64,000 nucleotides of DNA from Chlorobaculum tepidum TLS (GTDB lineage: Bacteria; Bacteroidota; Chlorobiia; Chlorobiales; Chlorobiaceae), in assembly GCF_000006985.1 (NCBI RefSeq), contig NC_002932.3, positions 1,227,109-1,291,108 of the forward strand, written 5' to 3'. The notes under the pieces were generated by a model. The model worked only from the letters and a program-made list of their open reading frames with translations, did not search any database and was not told the origin of the DNA. Positions 1 through 8,598 of this stretch are shown one piece after another. The translations under genes and the position numbers were made by a program. Positions within the stretch are counted from its first letter, which is position 1, and each line of letters opens with the position of its first letter.

Positions 1-434
1 AGCACCGCCTTGGCGTTCGACTCCAGCTCCCACGCGCCGCTCACGTCGAGTTCGTGCGACAGGTGCGTCACCTTCTCGATCAGCGCGGTCTGGTCGCCCT
101 CTGCATGGTCAAGCGCCTCAAGAGCCAGTTCGTACTCGCAGATGAGCGCCATCACCTTGTCGCCCGACTTGAGCACCGCTTCGAGCACCGTGTCGTCCGC
201 GTCGTACGGCGAGACCTGCGGCAGGTAGGAGATTTTCTTTTCCTTCGACACCATCACCCTCCCGGTGTCGGGCGTCTCGCTCCCGGCGAGGATTTTCATC
301 AGCGTGCTTTTGCCGCTGCCGTTCGCACCGATGATGCCAACCTTGTCGCGGTCATCGATGCCGAACGACACCTCCTCGAAAAGCGTTTTCAAACCATACC
401 TCTTGGTAATCCCCTCAACCGTCAGTAATACCAT
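1..434 (-). CDS. ABC-F family ATP-binding protein, N-terminal part (runs off the left edge)
   Basis: The minus strand opens with ATG at 434 and stays open to the window edge, giving about 144 residues. It starts MVLLTVEGITKRYG and contains a Walker A motif, GANGSGKST, around residues 37-45. The region after Walker A (ISYLPQ, then an acidic helical stretch) fits an ABC-F protein of the Uup/EttA group: a soluble tandem-ATPase that acts at the ribosome and has no membrane partner. The signature motif, Walker B and second ATPase domain lie outside the window, so the subfamily cannot be settled. The next gene (604) diverges from it, so 435-603 should hold both promoters. No clear -35/-10 pair was seen there. 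Confidence 0.85.
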   Translation of the reverse strand, partial: MVLLTVEGITKRYGLKTLFEEVSFGIDDRDKVGIIGANGSGKSTLMKILAGSETPDTGRVMVSKEKKISYLPQVSPYDADDTVLEAVLKSGDKVMALICEYELALEALDHAEGDQTALIEKVTHLSHELDVSGAWELESNAKAV

Positions 435-603
435 GTCCGCCCTTGTTTAGCCCTGAAAAAGCCTCAATATACCATTCCTCTTTCCAGCCGGAGCTTCGTT
501 TCCATATCATCATTTTTTTCCATACAATAAAATCGACACCAACGGTTCTTACGACCCTTCTTAACCCCGGCACTGCAGCTCCGGACAATCAAGCTCAAAC
601 GCG

Positions 604-1161
604 ATGGCCACTCTCGAAGAAACGCTCGCCTGGACCGAAATTCCTCTGCCCGAAGCCCTCAAAAACCTCAAACAGGAGCAGCAGCTGGCGCTCACCAGTT
701 ACATCAAAGCTGTGGTTGACAATAAGACCGACGGTTTCGACGAGCTGTACCACGCCATCGGCTCGATCGTGCGGTTCATTCCCCACTTTATCGTTGTGCC
801 GCTCATGGTCGAACATATCCGCCCGCAGATTTCCGCCGGCGTCTGCCGGACGATGGGCGTCGATCAGGCGGTGAACTACGCCAACGACCTGCCACTCGAA
901 TATTTCAGCGAAGTCTCGCGCCATCTGGACAACGACCTCATGGCGCGCATCCTCGAAAAGATGAAACGGAACCAGGCAGAGAAAGTGATTCTGTTCGAGC
1001 TGCTGCACCACCGTTCGCACATGCTCGGCATTGCCGAACACCTCGACCGCCGGCTGCTTGAATTCGTGGCCAAAAACCTTGAAATCAACGGGTTCTCCGA
1101 AAGTGATCCGGAGCTTGCAAAACACAAACTGCTGCTGGAAAAAATACGCAATCTGCGCTGA
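604..1161 (+). CDS. conserved hypothetical protein, 185 aa, all-helical
   Basis: This 185-residue protein starts MATLEETLAWTEIPL and has no signal peptide or membrane segment. It looks alpha-helical throughout, with amphipathic stretches such as the LEKMKRNQAEKVILFELLHH region. I do not recognise a catalytic motif or family. GC-rich codon use matches the neighbours. It is a single-gene unit: the gene to the left diverges, and a plausible rho-independent terminator follows. The start at 604 is the first ATG that leaves a compact product; no strong ribosome binding site precedes it. Confidence 0.7.
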   Translation: MATLEETLAWTEIPLPEALKNLKQEQQLALTSYIKAVVDNKTDGFDELYHAIGSIVRFIPHFIVVPLMVEHIRPQISAGVCRTMGVDQAVNYANDLPLEYFSEVSRHLDNDLMARILEKMKRNQAEKVILFELLHHRSHMLGIAEHLDRRLLEFVAKNLEINGFSESDPELAKHKLLLEKIRNLR

Positions 1162-1174
1162 GCAGAAATGGCGA

Positions 1175-1215
1175 AACAGGGGATCCCGGCCTGACTGGAC
1201 CTGCCTGTTTTTTTT
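1175..1215 (+). terminator. rho-independent terminator after the 604-1161 gene
   Basis: AACAGG (1175-1180) pairs with CCTGTT (1204-1209) and runs straight into eight T residues. The loop is long (about 23 nt) and may have internal structure. Confidence 0.55.
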
Positions 1216-1355
1216 CTTGCTGATTGTTGAAAGATTTACCGGTTGACAACGTCTCAATTATTGAACAGGACGGATTTCGGCACCCGCTGCTTTTTTATCA
1301 GGGCATCGCGATTCCGGCCAGTGAGGTTTACCATACAAGTCAAAGGAACCGATCC

Positions 1356-2609
1356 ATGAAAAAATCACTCTTTCTCGCCACTGCCGGATTTGCAGGATTG
1401 CTGCTCGGCACACCCCAGAACAATGCCCAGGCTGAAGTCAATTTGAATATCAACATTGGCGGCCCTCGTTATGTCGGGAACTATGGCCCGGATTTCATCT
1501 ACCTCGACGATTACGGTTTTGCCGTCTCTTGGGGCTGGGACTACGACGTCATCAGGCTTGGCAATTTCTACTTTATCTACCGCGATGGCTACTGGTTCCG
1601 CTCACCAAGCTACCGCGGGCCGTGGGCTCGTGTCAGATATTGGGAGCTCCCCTACCAGCTCAGGAGATATAGCTGGAACGACATCAGACGCCGCCGTGAC
1701 CGTGAATACAGAAGGTACGACCGCGCTTACTGGGACAGGTACTTCAGGGATCAGCGTGCCCGGTATGGCGACGGCCCATTGTATGCCGGAGACTATGGCC
1801 CGGATTTCATTTATCTCGACGATTACGGTTTTGCCGTCTCCTGGGGCTGGGACTACGACGTCATCAGGCTTGACAATTTCTACTTTATCTACCGCGATGG
1901 CGACTGGTTCCGCTCATCGAACTACCGCGGGCCGTGGGCTCGTGTCAGATATTGGGATCTCCCCTACCAGATCAGAAGGCATGACTGGAACGACATCAGA
2001 CGCCGTCGCGACACTGAATACAGAAGGCATGACAAGACCTTCTGGGACAGGCATTTCAGGGAACAGAGAATGCAAATTCAGCGAGACGACCGTGACAGAA
2101 GGCCCGATTTCAGACCTGACGGAAGGCCTGACTTCAGAAATGACGATGGAAAATCCGGTGGCGGAAACATCCAGAGACTTGAAGGAAGGCCCGATTTAAA
2201 ACCATTGCCGCTGCCACAAGCACCGCCTCAGCCCCAGGGAGTTCCTGATGGCAAACCTGATGGCAAATGGTTTCATGACAGAGGGTCTGACAGAAAAGAA
2301 TTTGAAAGAAAAGATTCTGAGCTGAAAAGTTTTGAGGGAAAGGGTTCTGATGGAAGAGGCTTTGAAGAAAAAGGGTCTGACGGAAGAAGGTTTGACCGCA
2401 GCAGCTTTGAGCGAAAGGATTCTGATGGAAAAAGTTTTGACCGAAAGGGTTTTGACGGAAAGAGCTTTGAAGGCAAAGGATCTGATCGAAAAAATTCTGA
2501 CGGAAAAGGGTCTGACAACAAAGATTCTGAAGACAACTCCAACGGAAAGTCAGACAAGAGCGGGCGCTTTCATGGAAACCCTGAAAGCGGATGGAACCAG
2601 GTGCGTTAA
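1356..2609 (+). CDS. secreted Tyr/Arg-rich protein with a 104-residue tandem duplication and a pentapeptide-period tail
   Basis: The start at 1356 (MKKSLFLATAGFAGLLLG) has AAGGAA about 7 nt upstream and a clear Sec signal peptide ending near AQA; the reading frame is open further upstream but lacks these marks. The mature protein has two copies of a roughly 100-residue module offset by exactly 104 codons. Each copy contains YGPDFIYLDDYGFAVSWGW, an FIYRDG/WFRS segment, GPWARVRYW and an Arg-rich DIRRRRD stretch. A charged linker follows, then about 17 five-residue units of pattern x-[S/F]-[D/E]-x-[K/R], for example GSDGK and SFERK. The module is shared with the protein at 16210-16710. The function is unknown; I infer an exported, possibly cell-surface, protein. 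It has no enzyme motif. Confidence 0.8.
   Translation: MKKSLFLATAGFAGLLLGTPQNNAQAEVNLNINIGGPRYVGNYGPDFIYLDDYGFAVSWGWDYDVIRLGNFYFIYRDGYWFRSPSYRGPWARVRYWELPYQLRRYSWNDIRRRRDREYRRYDRAYWDRYFRDQRARYGDGPLYAGDYGPDFIYLDDYGFAVSWGWDYDVIRLDNFYFIYRDGDWFRSSNYRGPWARVRYWDLPYQIRRHDWNDIRRRRDTEYRRHDKTFWDRHFREQRMQIQRDDRDRRPDFRPDGRPDFRNDDGKSGGGNIQRLEGRPDLKPLPLPQAPPQPQGVPDGKPDGKWFHDRGSDRKEFERKDSELKSFEGKGSDGRGFEEKGSDGRRFDRSSFERKDSDGKSFDRKGFDGKSFEGKGSDRKNSDGKGSDNKDSEDNSNGKSDKSGRFHGNPESGWNQVR
1481..2070 (+). repeat. 312-bp in-frame tandem duplication
   Basis: Bases from about 1481-1758 recur at about 1793-2070 with an offset of 312 nt (104 codons). Identity is very high by eye, and most differences are single substitutions. 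This points to a fairly recent duplication inside the secreted-protein gene. Confidence 0.85.
2281..2530 (+). repeat. 15-bp-period degenerate repeat encoding [S/F][D/E]x[K/R]x units
   Basis: About 17 consecutive 15-nt units encode pentapeptides with alternating Ser or Phe, an acid, a small or basic residue and Lys/Arg. The spacing resembles classical pentapeptide repeats, but the consensus does not match A(D/N)Lxx, so this is a distinct low-complexity tail. Confidence 0.75.
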
Positions 2610-2652
2610 CAACTCTGGCTGCTGATCCTATAAGGTGTCGACACAACCAAAG

Positions 2653-2690
2653 GCTATCCCGAGAGCAAAACCGGGACAGCTTTTTCGTTT
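2653..2690 (+). terminator. rho-independent terminator after the secreted repeat protein
   Basis: GCTATCCCG (2653-2661) pairs with CGGGACAGC (2672-2680) with one A/C mismatch, followed by TTTTTCGTTT. Confidence 0.75.
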
Positions 2691-2726
2691 TCGCTGGAAA
2701 ACAGCAAACATAGCCACCCGCCGCAT

Positions 2727-2921
2727 TCACACCTCGTGGTGGTGCGGGGCGAGAATGATGGCAATCAGGGCAAAGACGCTGAACACAAATCCCGCCCCGA
2801 ACCAGGCGAACACCGGAGAACCGCGATACCCTTTATTGAACGAAACAATCGCGCACGCAATCGAACAGACAATACTGACAACAAGTACAAACATCCAGCT
2901 TGCCGGATCCATCATAGCCAT
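2727..2921 (-). CDS. small membrane protein, about 64 aa, two TM segments
   Basis: From the ATG at 2921 the product begins MAMMDPASWMFVLVV. It has two hydrophobic helices (about residues 8-25 and 38-57) separated by a short basic loop containing NKGYRG, and ends PHHHEV. ATGs at 2915 and 2912 are alternative starts; none has a strong ribosome binding site. The frame stays open to 3008, but that extension is not protein-like. No family is recognised. It stands alone, convergent with the upstream secreted-protein gene and its terminator. Confidence 0.5.
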   Translation of the reverse strand: MAMMDPASWMFVLVVSIVCSIACAIVSFNKGYRGSPVFAWFGAGFVFSVFALIAIILAPHHHEV

Positions 2922-3093
2922 AGGAAACAACCGATTTTGGGGGTTGACGAAACAATGCCCCAAATCTATGGAAAAACCGGGAATTTGGCCAGACTGGAAA
3001 CAGCCCAAATAATCAGGGTTCTATACCAACAATAACCAGTGGAACTGCCGGAACACTGCGACCCTGGCGAACAACGTCGTAAAGCTCCCCCTC

Positions 3094-3293
3094 GGGGTCT
3101 GTAAGATAAAGTGTGTAAACGGTCGTAGTTTCCTATCATGTAACAAGGAGCAAAACTATGACCAGAAAGAAAGAAAAAATGGACAATGCCGCTACACAAC
3201 CGGGTGCGGTCATCAATCAGTTTTCCATGAAATTCGAGGGAAGGGTAACTCTATGAAAACGACCGTTGACACACTTAGCTGAACAGGCTCCCC
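3094..3293. mobile_element. internally deleted IS256-family element (about 200 bp, MITE-like)
   Basis: Two inverted ends bound the element: left 3094-3126 and right 3259-3293. The inner parts, AAGTGTGTnAACGGTCGT, match at all positions but one, and both outer ends begin GGGG with CTGT nearby. Between them is a 33-codon reading frame that joins a transposase-like N-terminus to a C-terminus of IS256 style. No convincing 8-9 bp target duplication was found flanking it. The family call rests on the terminal sequence style and the FEGR ending, so it is an inference. Confidence 0.65.
3158..3256 (+). pseudogene. transposase remnant: N- and C-termini fused by an in-frame internal deletion
   Basis: The frame starts MTRKKEKMDNAATQPG with AAGGAG 7 nt upstream, then passes directly into AVINQFSMKFEGRVTL and stops. 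The last stretch resembles the conserved C-terminus of IS256-type transposases (typically NQ...I.FEGRL). The catalytic DDE core is absent, so the product cannot be a transposase. Confidence 0.6.
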
Positions 3294-3448
3294 ATCCCAA
3301 AAGAAAATGCTTTACCACCGTAACGCCACCTCACGACATCATCCCACATCACGGAAACAAAACTTTTGTGGCTCCGTCTACCAGAAAATTCCCTCTTCCG
3401 TATATTTGCCCCCAGGCCAGCTTTAAAGCAAATAGGAAATTATACATC

Positions 3449-4159
3449 ATGACCACTTCAGATAACGGAAAGGTTCTTCTCATCACCGGCGCTTCGACCG
3501 GCATCGGGCGTTCGACCGCGATTCAGGCTGTGGAGGCGGGCTGGCGCGTCGTGGTTGCCGCGAGGTCAGCGGAGAAGCTGGCGGCGCTTGCCGCTGAACT
3601 GGGCGCGGAGCGGGCAATGGCCGTGCCGTGCGACGTGGCGGACTGGAACCAGCAGGAGGCGATGGTGCAGAAAACCATCGGGCGCTTCGGCAGGCTCGAC
3701 GCGGTTTTCGCCAATGCGGGTTTTTCTAAAGGGTCGTCATTCATCGAGGGTGAACACCGGCCCGACGAGTGGCGCGACATGGTGATGACCAACGTCTTCG
3801 GTGCGGCAGCCACGGCGCGACTCACGCTGCCGGAGCTGATGAAGACCAAAGGCCATTTCCTCGTCACCGGTTCGGTGCTGGGCCGCGTGACGTCGATGCG
3901 AAACCTCTACGCTGCCACCAAATGGGCCGTCACCGGCATGGCGCAGGCAATCCGCAACGAAGTTGCAAGCCTTGGTGTGCGGGTCACGCTGGTTGAGCCG
4001 GGTATCGTCGATACACCGTTCTGGGAAGGTTTGCAGAAACCGGCAGCACCCGAACTGCTTCCGGAGGATGTCGCCCGCGCAGTGCTCTTCGCTCTCGGCC
4101 AGCCGCCGCATGTGGATGTGAGCGAAATCATCATTCGTCCGACCGGCCAGGCACACTGA
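3449..4159 (+). CDS. short-chain dehydrogenase/reductase (SDR), 236 aa
   Basis: This is a classical SDR. It has the cofactor motif TGASTGIG at residues 13-20, a FANAG motif, the catalytic serine in VTGSVLGR, and YxxxK with Tyr154/Lys158. Length is typical of single-domain SDRs. An Arg follows the first strand (AARS), which often goes with NADP preference. The substrate cannot be told from sequence. The start at 3449 has AGGA about 11 nt upstream; the frame is open further upstream but that part crosses the transposon end and is not SDR-like. Transcription ends at a hairpin shared with the convergent gene. Confidence 0.9.
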   Translation: MTTSDNGKVLLITGASTGIGRSTAIQAVEAGWRVVVAARSAEKLAALAAELGAERAMAVPCDVADWNQQEAMVQKTIGRFGRLDAVFANAGFSKGSSFIEGEHRPDEWRDMVMTNVFGAAATARLTLPELMKTKGHFLVTGSVLGRVTSMRNLYAATKWAVTGMAQAIRNEVASLGVRVTLVEPGIVDTPFWEGLQKPAAPELLPEDVARAVLFALGQPPHVDVSEIIIRPTGQAH

Positions 4160-4178
4160 CTGGGGTTTTGCTGCAAAT

Positions 4179-4214
4179 AAAAGAGCCGGAAGAAGAAAAA
4201 CTTCCGACTCTTTT
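4179..4214. terminator. bidirectional terminator between the SDR and the Spy-like gene
   Basis: AAAAGAGCCGGAAG (4179-4192) and CTTCCGACTCTTTT (4201-4214) form a 14-bp stem with one mismatch and an 8-nt loop. The A-rich start and T-rich end suit termination from both converging genes. Confidence 0.85.
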
Positions 4215-4239
4215 ATAACCTTCCTTTGCGAGAAACAGA

Positions 4240-4755
4240 TTATCCCCTGCCCCAGCGCTTGCCGCCGAAATTATCTCTCATCTGAAGCAAGCGGTCGATC
4301 TGCCTCGCATCGAGCACCTTGGCCAGCTCACGCAGGTGGCGGCTTTCGAGCTGCGCCAGGCGCACGCTCTGCTGGCCGATTCTCTGGGTCAGGTTGGCAA
4401 TCTTGCGGCCATCGGGGGACTTTTTCACCGATTCGAGCGCGAGGTCGCGCTGCAAATTCCTCATCGATTGCCTGACCGGGCGGCTCTCCTGATAAAAGCC
4501 GCGCCTCAGCTCCATCATTTTCTGCTCTTGACTGTCACTCAGGCCAAGCGCCTGTTTCATCCGCTGCCACCTCATATCCTGCTGCCGCGCGAAACGGGCC
4601 TCCGGGCCCATACCATAACCACGGGCATCAACCGGCCCGGAGATACCTGGCCGCGCACATGGCGCTGGCTGATCATTGCTGCTGGCAGCGAAAACCGTGC
4701 CGGCACTACCCAAAAGCCCTGCAACAAGGGCAGTCATCACTAACTTCTTTTTCAT
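4240..4755 (-). CDS. periplasmic Spy/CpxP-like (LTxxQ-type) protein
   Basis: The start MKKKLVMTALVAGLLG at 4755 gives a Sec signal peptide cleaved near VFA. The mature part is about 150 residues, helical and rich in Gln, Arg and Met, with a LGLSDSQEQKMMELRR segment and a second ARQIDRLLQMRDNF segment. This is the repeated L(T/S)..Q pattern of Spy/CpxP/heavy-metal-resistance periplasmic proteins. Known members act as ATP-independent chaperones or metal-stress sensors; which applies here is not shown. The frame is open upstream of 4755, but the signal peptide fixes the start. A GC-rich, His-poor C-terminus ends KRWGRG. Confidence 0.75.
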   Translation of the reverse strand: MKKKLVMTALVAGLLGSAGTVFAASSNDQPAPCARPGISGPVDARGYGMGPEARFARQQDMRWQRMKQALGLSDSQEQKMMELRRGFYQESRPVRQSMRNLQRDLALESVKKSPDGRKIANLTQRIGQQSVRLAQLESRHLRELAKVLDARQIDRLLQMRDNFGGKRWGRG

Positions 4756-4977
4756 CGTTTTACTTTCGTTTGCTTTTGTATTCGAGGCGCCTGAATTCAT
4801 CAATAGGGATCCTTTTTCACCCCATAGGACGACGCCACCCCACCGATTCCTGCGTTCATCAAAAAATTTTTTTCGCGGCGCAAAAACGGAGATACCATGT
4901 TGAAAAGAAAAAGATGCAGCGGTAAAGCCCCGCTGAAAAGAGAATAAAAAACGGGAGTGCTCGACCGTCTTGGGGGT

Positions 4978-5409
4978 TCAGATCATCTGGCGATGATATT
5001 CAAGTGACCAGAGATTTTTGGTCGAGTCGAGCAGGGTAATTTTGATGCCGTAACCATCTTTGACGAAACTGATGATGTCGCGGTTGTACCGAAAGGATGA
5101 AAAATTCTCCTCACCGTTGAACTTGTCGAAGTAGTGGTGATAAACCTCTTCCCGGCTCCCCTGTGTTTCGAAAATGACAATGACGACATGATCAACGGAG
5201 GAAACGTTCACCAGGTTTCTTTCCCGATACAGGTCGATCCAGGGCGGCATATCGCTGACTAAAGATGACTGGGGGGTATTGGCAGGAGAAACGATGGCGC
5301 CATTGAGGTCCGTATGGGGTAAATTCACTTTCTGGTCAGTGGGGCCGGTGCAGCCGCTCAAGCCACAACACACCACGACCGCCACAGCCACCACAACCGT
5401 TCTGTTCAT
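4978..5409 (-). CDS. putative lipoprotein, 143 aa
   Basis: Starting at 5409 (MNRTVVVAVAVVVCCGLSGC), the protein has a short hydrophobic leader and a lipobox LSGC with Cys20 as the lipidation site. The mature region is a small soluble domain with several beta-strand-like segments (VVIVIFETQ, GIKITLLDS). No family is recognised. AGAAGAG lies just upstream of the start. It is a single gene divergent from the hydrolase at 5653. The 4756-4977 gap is AT-rich, with no feature assigned. Confidence 0.65.
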   Translation of the reverse strand: MNRTVVVAVAVVVCCGLSGCTGPTDQKVNLPHTDLNGAIVSPANTPQSSLVSDMPPWIDLYRERNLVNVSSVDHVVIVIFETQGSREEVYHHYFDKFNGEENFSSFRYNRDIISFVKDGYGIKITLLDSTKNLWSLEYHRQMI

Positions 5410-5652
5410 GAGAGCTCTTCTTTCGTCCCTGTGGGAAAGGTTATAGGTTCTGTAAAGCGACATTGGCCAAATGTGGTGCTTTCTCCGTGGCGGGAACATA
5501 CATTTTTTTCAATAAACAAAGAGGCGACGTCATCCGTTTTTATAAATAAATCGTCCTCCTGTGCGCGTATGCTCTTTTTTTGGTGATCATTGATTATTTT
5601 TGAGTGCTGCCAGACAGGCCTCGCGACTATCACCTCAACAAACCGCCCGTCC

Positions 5653-6504
5653 ATGCCAATCCGGAGCAGATATATTACTCTCGGCGGTCACCGCCACCGT
5701 TATATCGACACCGGAGGCAACGCACCCGTGATGCTGCTGCTTCACGGCATCTCCTCATCGGCTGATTATTATGGCCCATCGATGTCGTTGCTTGCCCGCT
5801 CATTCAGAGTGCTTGGCCTCGACCTGCTCGGCTTCGGTGAATCGGACAAGCCGCGGACGATTCCCTACACCTTGCAGCTCTATGCCGACCTCATTCATGA
5901 ATTCCTCTGGGAAACTGATGCGTTTGCTCATGGCGAGGTTTATGGCACCGGGCATTCGATGGGCGGAAAGTATCTGCTCGCAACCGCACTGCTCTACCCC
6001 GGCACCTTCAAAAAAATGGTGCTCAGCAACACGGACGGCTTCATTGTCCTGCCCTCGTTCGCCAGGGCGATCAGCCTGCCGGGCGTGCGTCATGTGCTCA
6101 AGCCGCTCGTTACCGGCGAGCGCATTGCGGCCAAAATGCTCGACATGGCGATTCACAACCGGCAGGCCATCGACGACGAGACGTACCGTAAAGTGCTCCA
6201 GATCGCGCGAGACCACGACGCGTTCGAGACCGTCATGAGCCTAAACCGCAACATGCTGAAGCTCGACCTGAAGCGCACCGGCCTGCGAGCGAGGCTCCGG
6301 GAGCTGAAACAACCGGTACTGATCATCTGGGGAGAACACGACCGCTACATCTCGCCGAAAATTGCCCACATCGTCAAGCGGGAACTGCCTCACGCAAAGC
6401 TGCTCATTTTTAAAGATTGCGGCCACTCTCCAATGCTCGAATATCCGGAACAGTTCAGCACAGCAATCACGGAATTCATTCACCAGGAACCACCATTGCC
6501 TTAA
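5653..6504 (+). CDS. alpha/beta-fold hydrolase
   Basis: About 283 residues from ATG 5653. The oxyanion-side LLLHGISSS, nucleophile elbow GHSMG (Ser102), acid in WGEHDRY and histidine in DCGHSPM give a complete catalytic triad in canonical order. The cap region between residues 120 and 200 is helical. No specific substrate is indicated; relatives include esterases and C-C hydrolases. The gene is 6 nt upstream of tmk and probably co-transcribed with it. The frame is open to 5590, but that extension lacks hydrolase features. Confidence 0.85.
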   Translation: MPIRSRYITLGGHRHRYIDTGGNAPVMLLLHGISSSADYYGPSMSLLARSFRVLGLDLLGFGESDKPRTIPYTLQLYADLIHEFLWETDAFAHGEVYGTGHSMGGKYLLATALLYPGTFKKMVLSNTDGFIVLPSFARAISLPGVRHVLKPLVTGERIAAKMLDMAIHNRQAIDDETYRKVLQIARDHDAFETVMSLNRNMLKLDLKRTGLRARLRELKQPVLIIWGEHDRYISPKIAHIVKRELPHAKLLIFKDCGHSPMLEYPEQFSTAITEFIHQEPPLP

Positions 6505-6510
6505 CCTGTT

Positions 6511-7155
6511 ATGCTCATTTCATTTGAAGGAATCGACGGCGCAGGAAAATCAACCCAGGTCATGAAGCTCAAACGCTATCTTCAAGAGCGAGGGCGCGAA
6601 GTTCTGGCCCTGCGCGAACCGGGTGGCACTCCCGTGGCCGAAGAGATCAGGGAGCTGCTGCTCGAAAGACGCAACGACATCACCCCCGTCGGGGAGCTGC
6701 TGCTCTTTGCAGCGAGCCGCGCGGAGCTGGTGCAGCAGGTTATCCAGCCGGCGCTCGAAAACGACAGTGACGTCATTCTCGACCGCTTCTTTGATTCAAC
6801 GACTGCCTATCAGGGTTACGGGCGGGGCCTTGACCTGGACATGCTGGCCGAAATCAACCGCATCGCCTCATGCCGCCTCGTGCCGGATGTCACCTTCTAT
6901 CTCGACCTCACCCCGGAAGACGCGCTCATGAGAAAGTTTTCCGAAAAGTCCCTGCCACTGGCGTTCGAATCTGAAGAGCTCGACCGGATGGAAAACTCAG
7001 GGCTTGATTTTTACCGGCGAGTGCGGGAGGGATATCACAAAATCGGCGGCGAAAACCCGAACCGGATCATCATCATCGACGCGCTCCTGAGTCCATCGGA
7101 AATTCACCGTAAAATTATTTCAAGCATTGACGCGCTCTGCACAAAAACCGCATAA
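6511..7155 (+). CDS. tmk: thymidylate kinase
   Basis: Phosphorylates dTMP to dTDP in dTTP synthesis. The 214-residue protein starts [16 protein letters not shown], with the P-loop at residues 7-15. It has REPGGTP (substrate phosphate region) and [13 protein letters not shown] (the DR motif and nucleotide/lid contacts). Length and motif order are typical of bacterial Tmk. It starts 6 nt after the hydrolase stop. About 140 nt follow before the next gene. Confidence 0.95.
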
Positions 7156-7295
7156 AAAGAGCGCTCCGGAACCGTAAACAGCTTTAGCTTGTTCTCTGAC
7201 TGACTGATATAGATGTTTATTTTACTGGATTGCTGTCGGTTTTTGTTGTAAATTTACGTTCAAACTCAGCACCTTTCTCCTTCAGTCGGCTTCTC

Positions 7296-8558
7296 ATGCA
7301 TACCACCATTGTCAATGAAAGAAGTCTTCGTACCTGTAACTTCCCCATCACGTTGCAGGATATCAGGACGCTCAAGGAACTGTACCGGCTCAAGGCCGAA
7401 ACGAGAGACCTGAGAAAGCCGATCGTCCGGAACATCATGAAGCAGCGGGTCGTCGGCAAAGGATGCCTCGAATCCCTGAAAAACGCCCTCTACTCCCTCG
7501 AAACCATTTACATCGACGACTATACAGGCCAAAGACTGCTTCGCATCGATGGCATGAAGCAGATCGAGGTTGACCTGACCTACGAAATCCGCGAGCTGCA
7601 AAAGGATATTTACTACCTCGAATACGGCGAAGACCGCTTCATCGAGTACCTGGCGAAGTTCATTCCCGGCTTCACCGACTACGTCACCGAAGGGGTGGAG
7701 ATGCTGCGAGGCAAATCGTTCAACGCATTTATCACCGACCGCGACGGCACCACCAACAACTACTGCGGACGCTATCGCTCCTCGATCCAGCCCATCTACA
7801 ATTCGGTCTTCCTGTCGCGCTTCGCCAAAAACTGCTGCCGCTATCCGATGATCGTCACTTCGGCGCCGCTCAAGGATTTCGGCATCCTGAACGTCTCGAT
7901 CAATCCCGAACACATCTTCGTCTATGCCGGCTCCAAAGGACGCGAGTTCATCGACATCGACGGCCAGTTCCACAGCTTCCCGATTGAACCCGGCAAGCAG
8001 GAGCTGATCCGGCTGCTCAACGAACGAATGCAACTGCTGCTGCTCGATCCATCGTTCGAGAAGTTCAACTTCATCGGTTCAGCATTGCAGATGAAGTTCG
8101 GCCAGACCACCATTGCCCGCCAGGACATTACCCGCTCGGTCAACGAAGCTGAATCGGCAGCATTTCTTGAAAAAATCAAGGGCATCGTGCGCGACATCGA
8201 TCCTGAAGGCAAGAACTTCAGGATCGAGGATACCGGCCTCGACATCGAGATCATCCTGACCATCGACGTCGATCCCAAAACGGGTATGATCCGCGATTTC
8301 GACAAGGGCGATGGACTCGAATTCATCTGCCGCAAGATGAATATCGACCATACCGGAGAACCGGTACTGGTCTGCGGCGACACCTCTTCGGACATCCCGA
8401 TGCTGAAAAAGGCGATGGAGATGTACGACGATGTCTGGGCTATCTTTGTCACCCGGGATGAAAAGCTGATGCAGCGCGTCAGGGAAATCTGCCCAAAAAG
8501 CTATATGGTGCCCTACCCCGACATCCTTTTGACCATCCTCGGATTGCTCTCGCTCTGA
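7296..8558 (+). CDS. HAD-superfamily phosphatase, trehalose-phosphatase-like, with an extra N-terminal domain
   Basis: From the start at 7296 ([10 protein letters not shown]) the protein is 420 residues. HAD motif I is [11 protein letters not shown] (Asp148, Asp150), a T/S motif lies in IVTSAPL, and motif IV is [12 protein letters not shown] (Asp362, Asp366). The C-terminal 270 residues resemble trehalose-6-phosphate phosphatase-type HAD enzymes. Residues 1-140 are a helical domain of unknown family, not a GT20 synthase. The gene sits 40 nt upstream of a beta-phosphoglucomutase/GH65 phosphorylase, so a role in phospho-disaccharide metabolism is likely. The exact substrate is inferred, not shown. 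Confidence 0.75.
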   Translation: MHTTIVNERSLRTCNFPITLQDIRTLKELYRLKAETRDLRKPIVRNIMKQRVVGKGCLESLKNALYSLETIYIDDYTGQRLLRIDGMKQIEVDLTYEIRELQKDIYYLEYGEDRFIEYLAKFIPGFTDYVTEGVEMLRGKSFNAFITDRDGTTNNYCGRYRSSIQPIYNSVFLSRFAKNCCRYPMIVTSAPLKDFGILNVSINPEHIFVYAGSKGREFIDIDGQFHSFPIEPGKQELIRLLNERMQLLLLDPSFEKFNFIGSALQMKFGQTTIARQDITRSVNEAESAAFLEKIKGIVRDIDPEGKNFRIEDTGLDIEIILTIDVDPKTGMIRDFDKGDGLEFICRKMNIDHTGEPVLVCGDTSSDIPMLKKAMEMYDDVWAIFVTRDEKLMQRVREICPKSYMVPYPDILLTILGLLSL

Positions 8559-8598
8559 ACGTCACTTTCACCGATAATCCTCTAACTGTTTTCATGGA

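Noticed and set aside
1456..2199. 247-codon Thr/Ser-rich frame overlapping the secreted repeat protein
   Set aside because: It is an alternative frame through the duplicated DNA, so it looks repetitive only because the DNA is. The sense frame has the signal peptide and ribosome binding site.
2134..2730. 198-codon minus-strand frame rich in FFRQNPF-like repeats
   Set aside because: Its apparent repeats are the complement of the pentapeptide-period tail. It has no ribosome binding site or signal peptide.
3080..3310. Target-site duplication flanking the mini IS256 element
   Set aside because: The 8-9 nt immediately outside the two ends do not match, so no duplication can be claimed.
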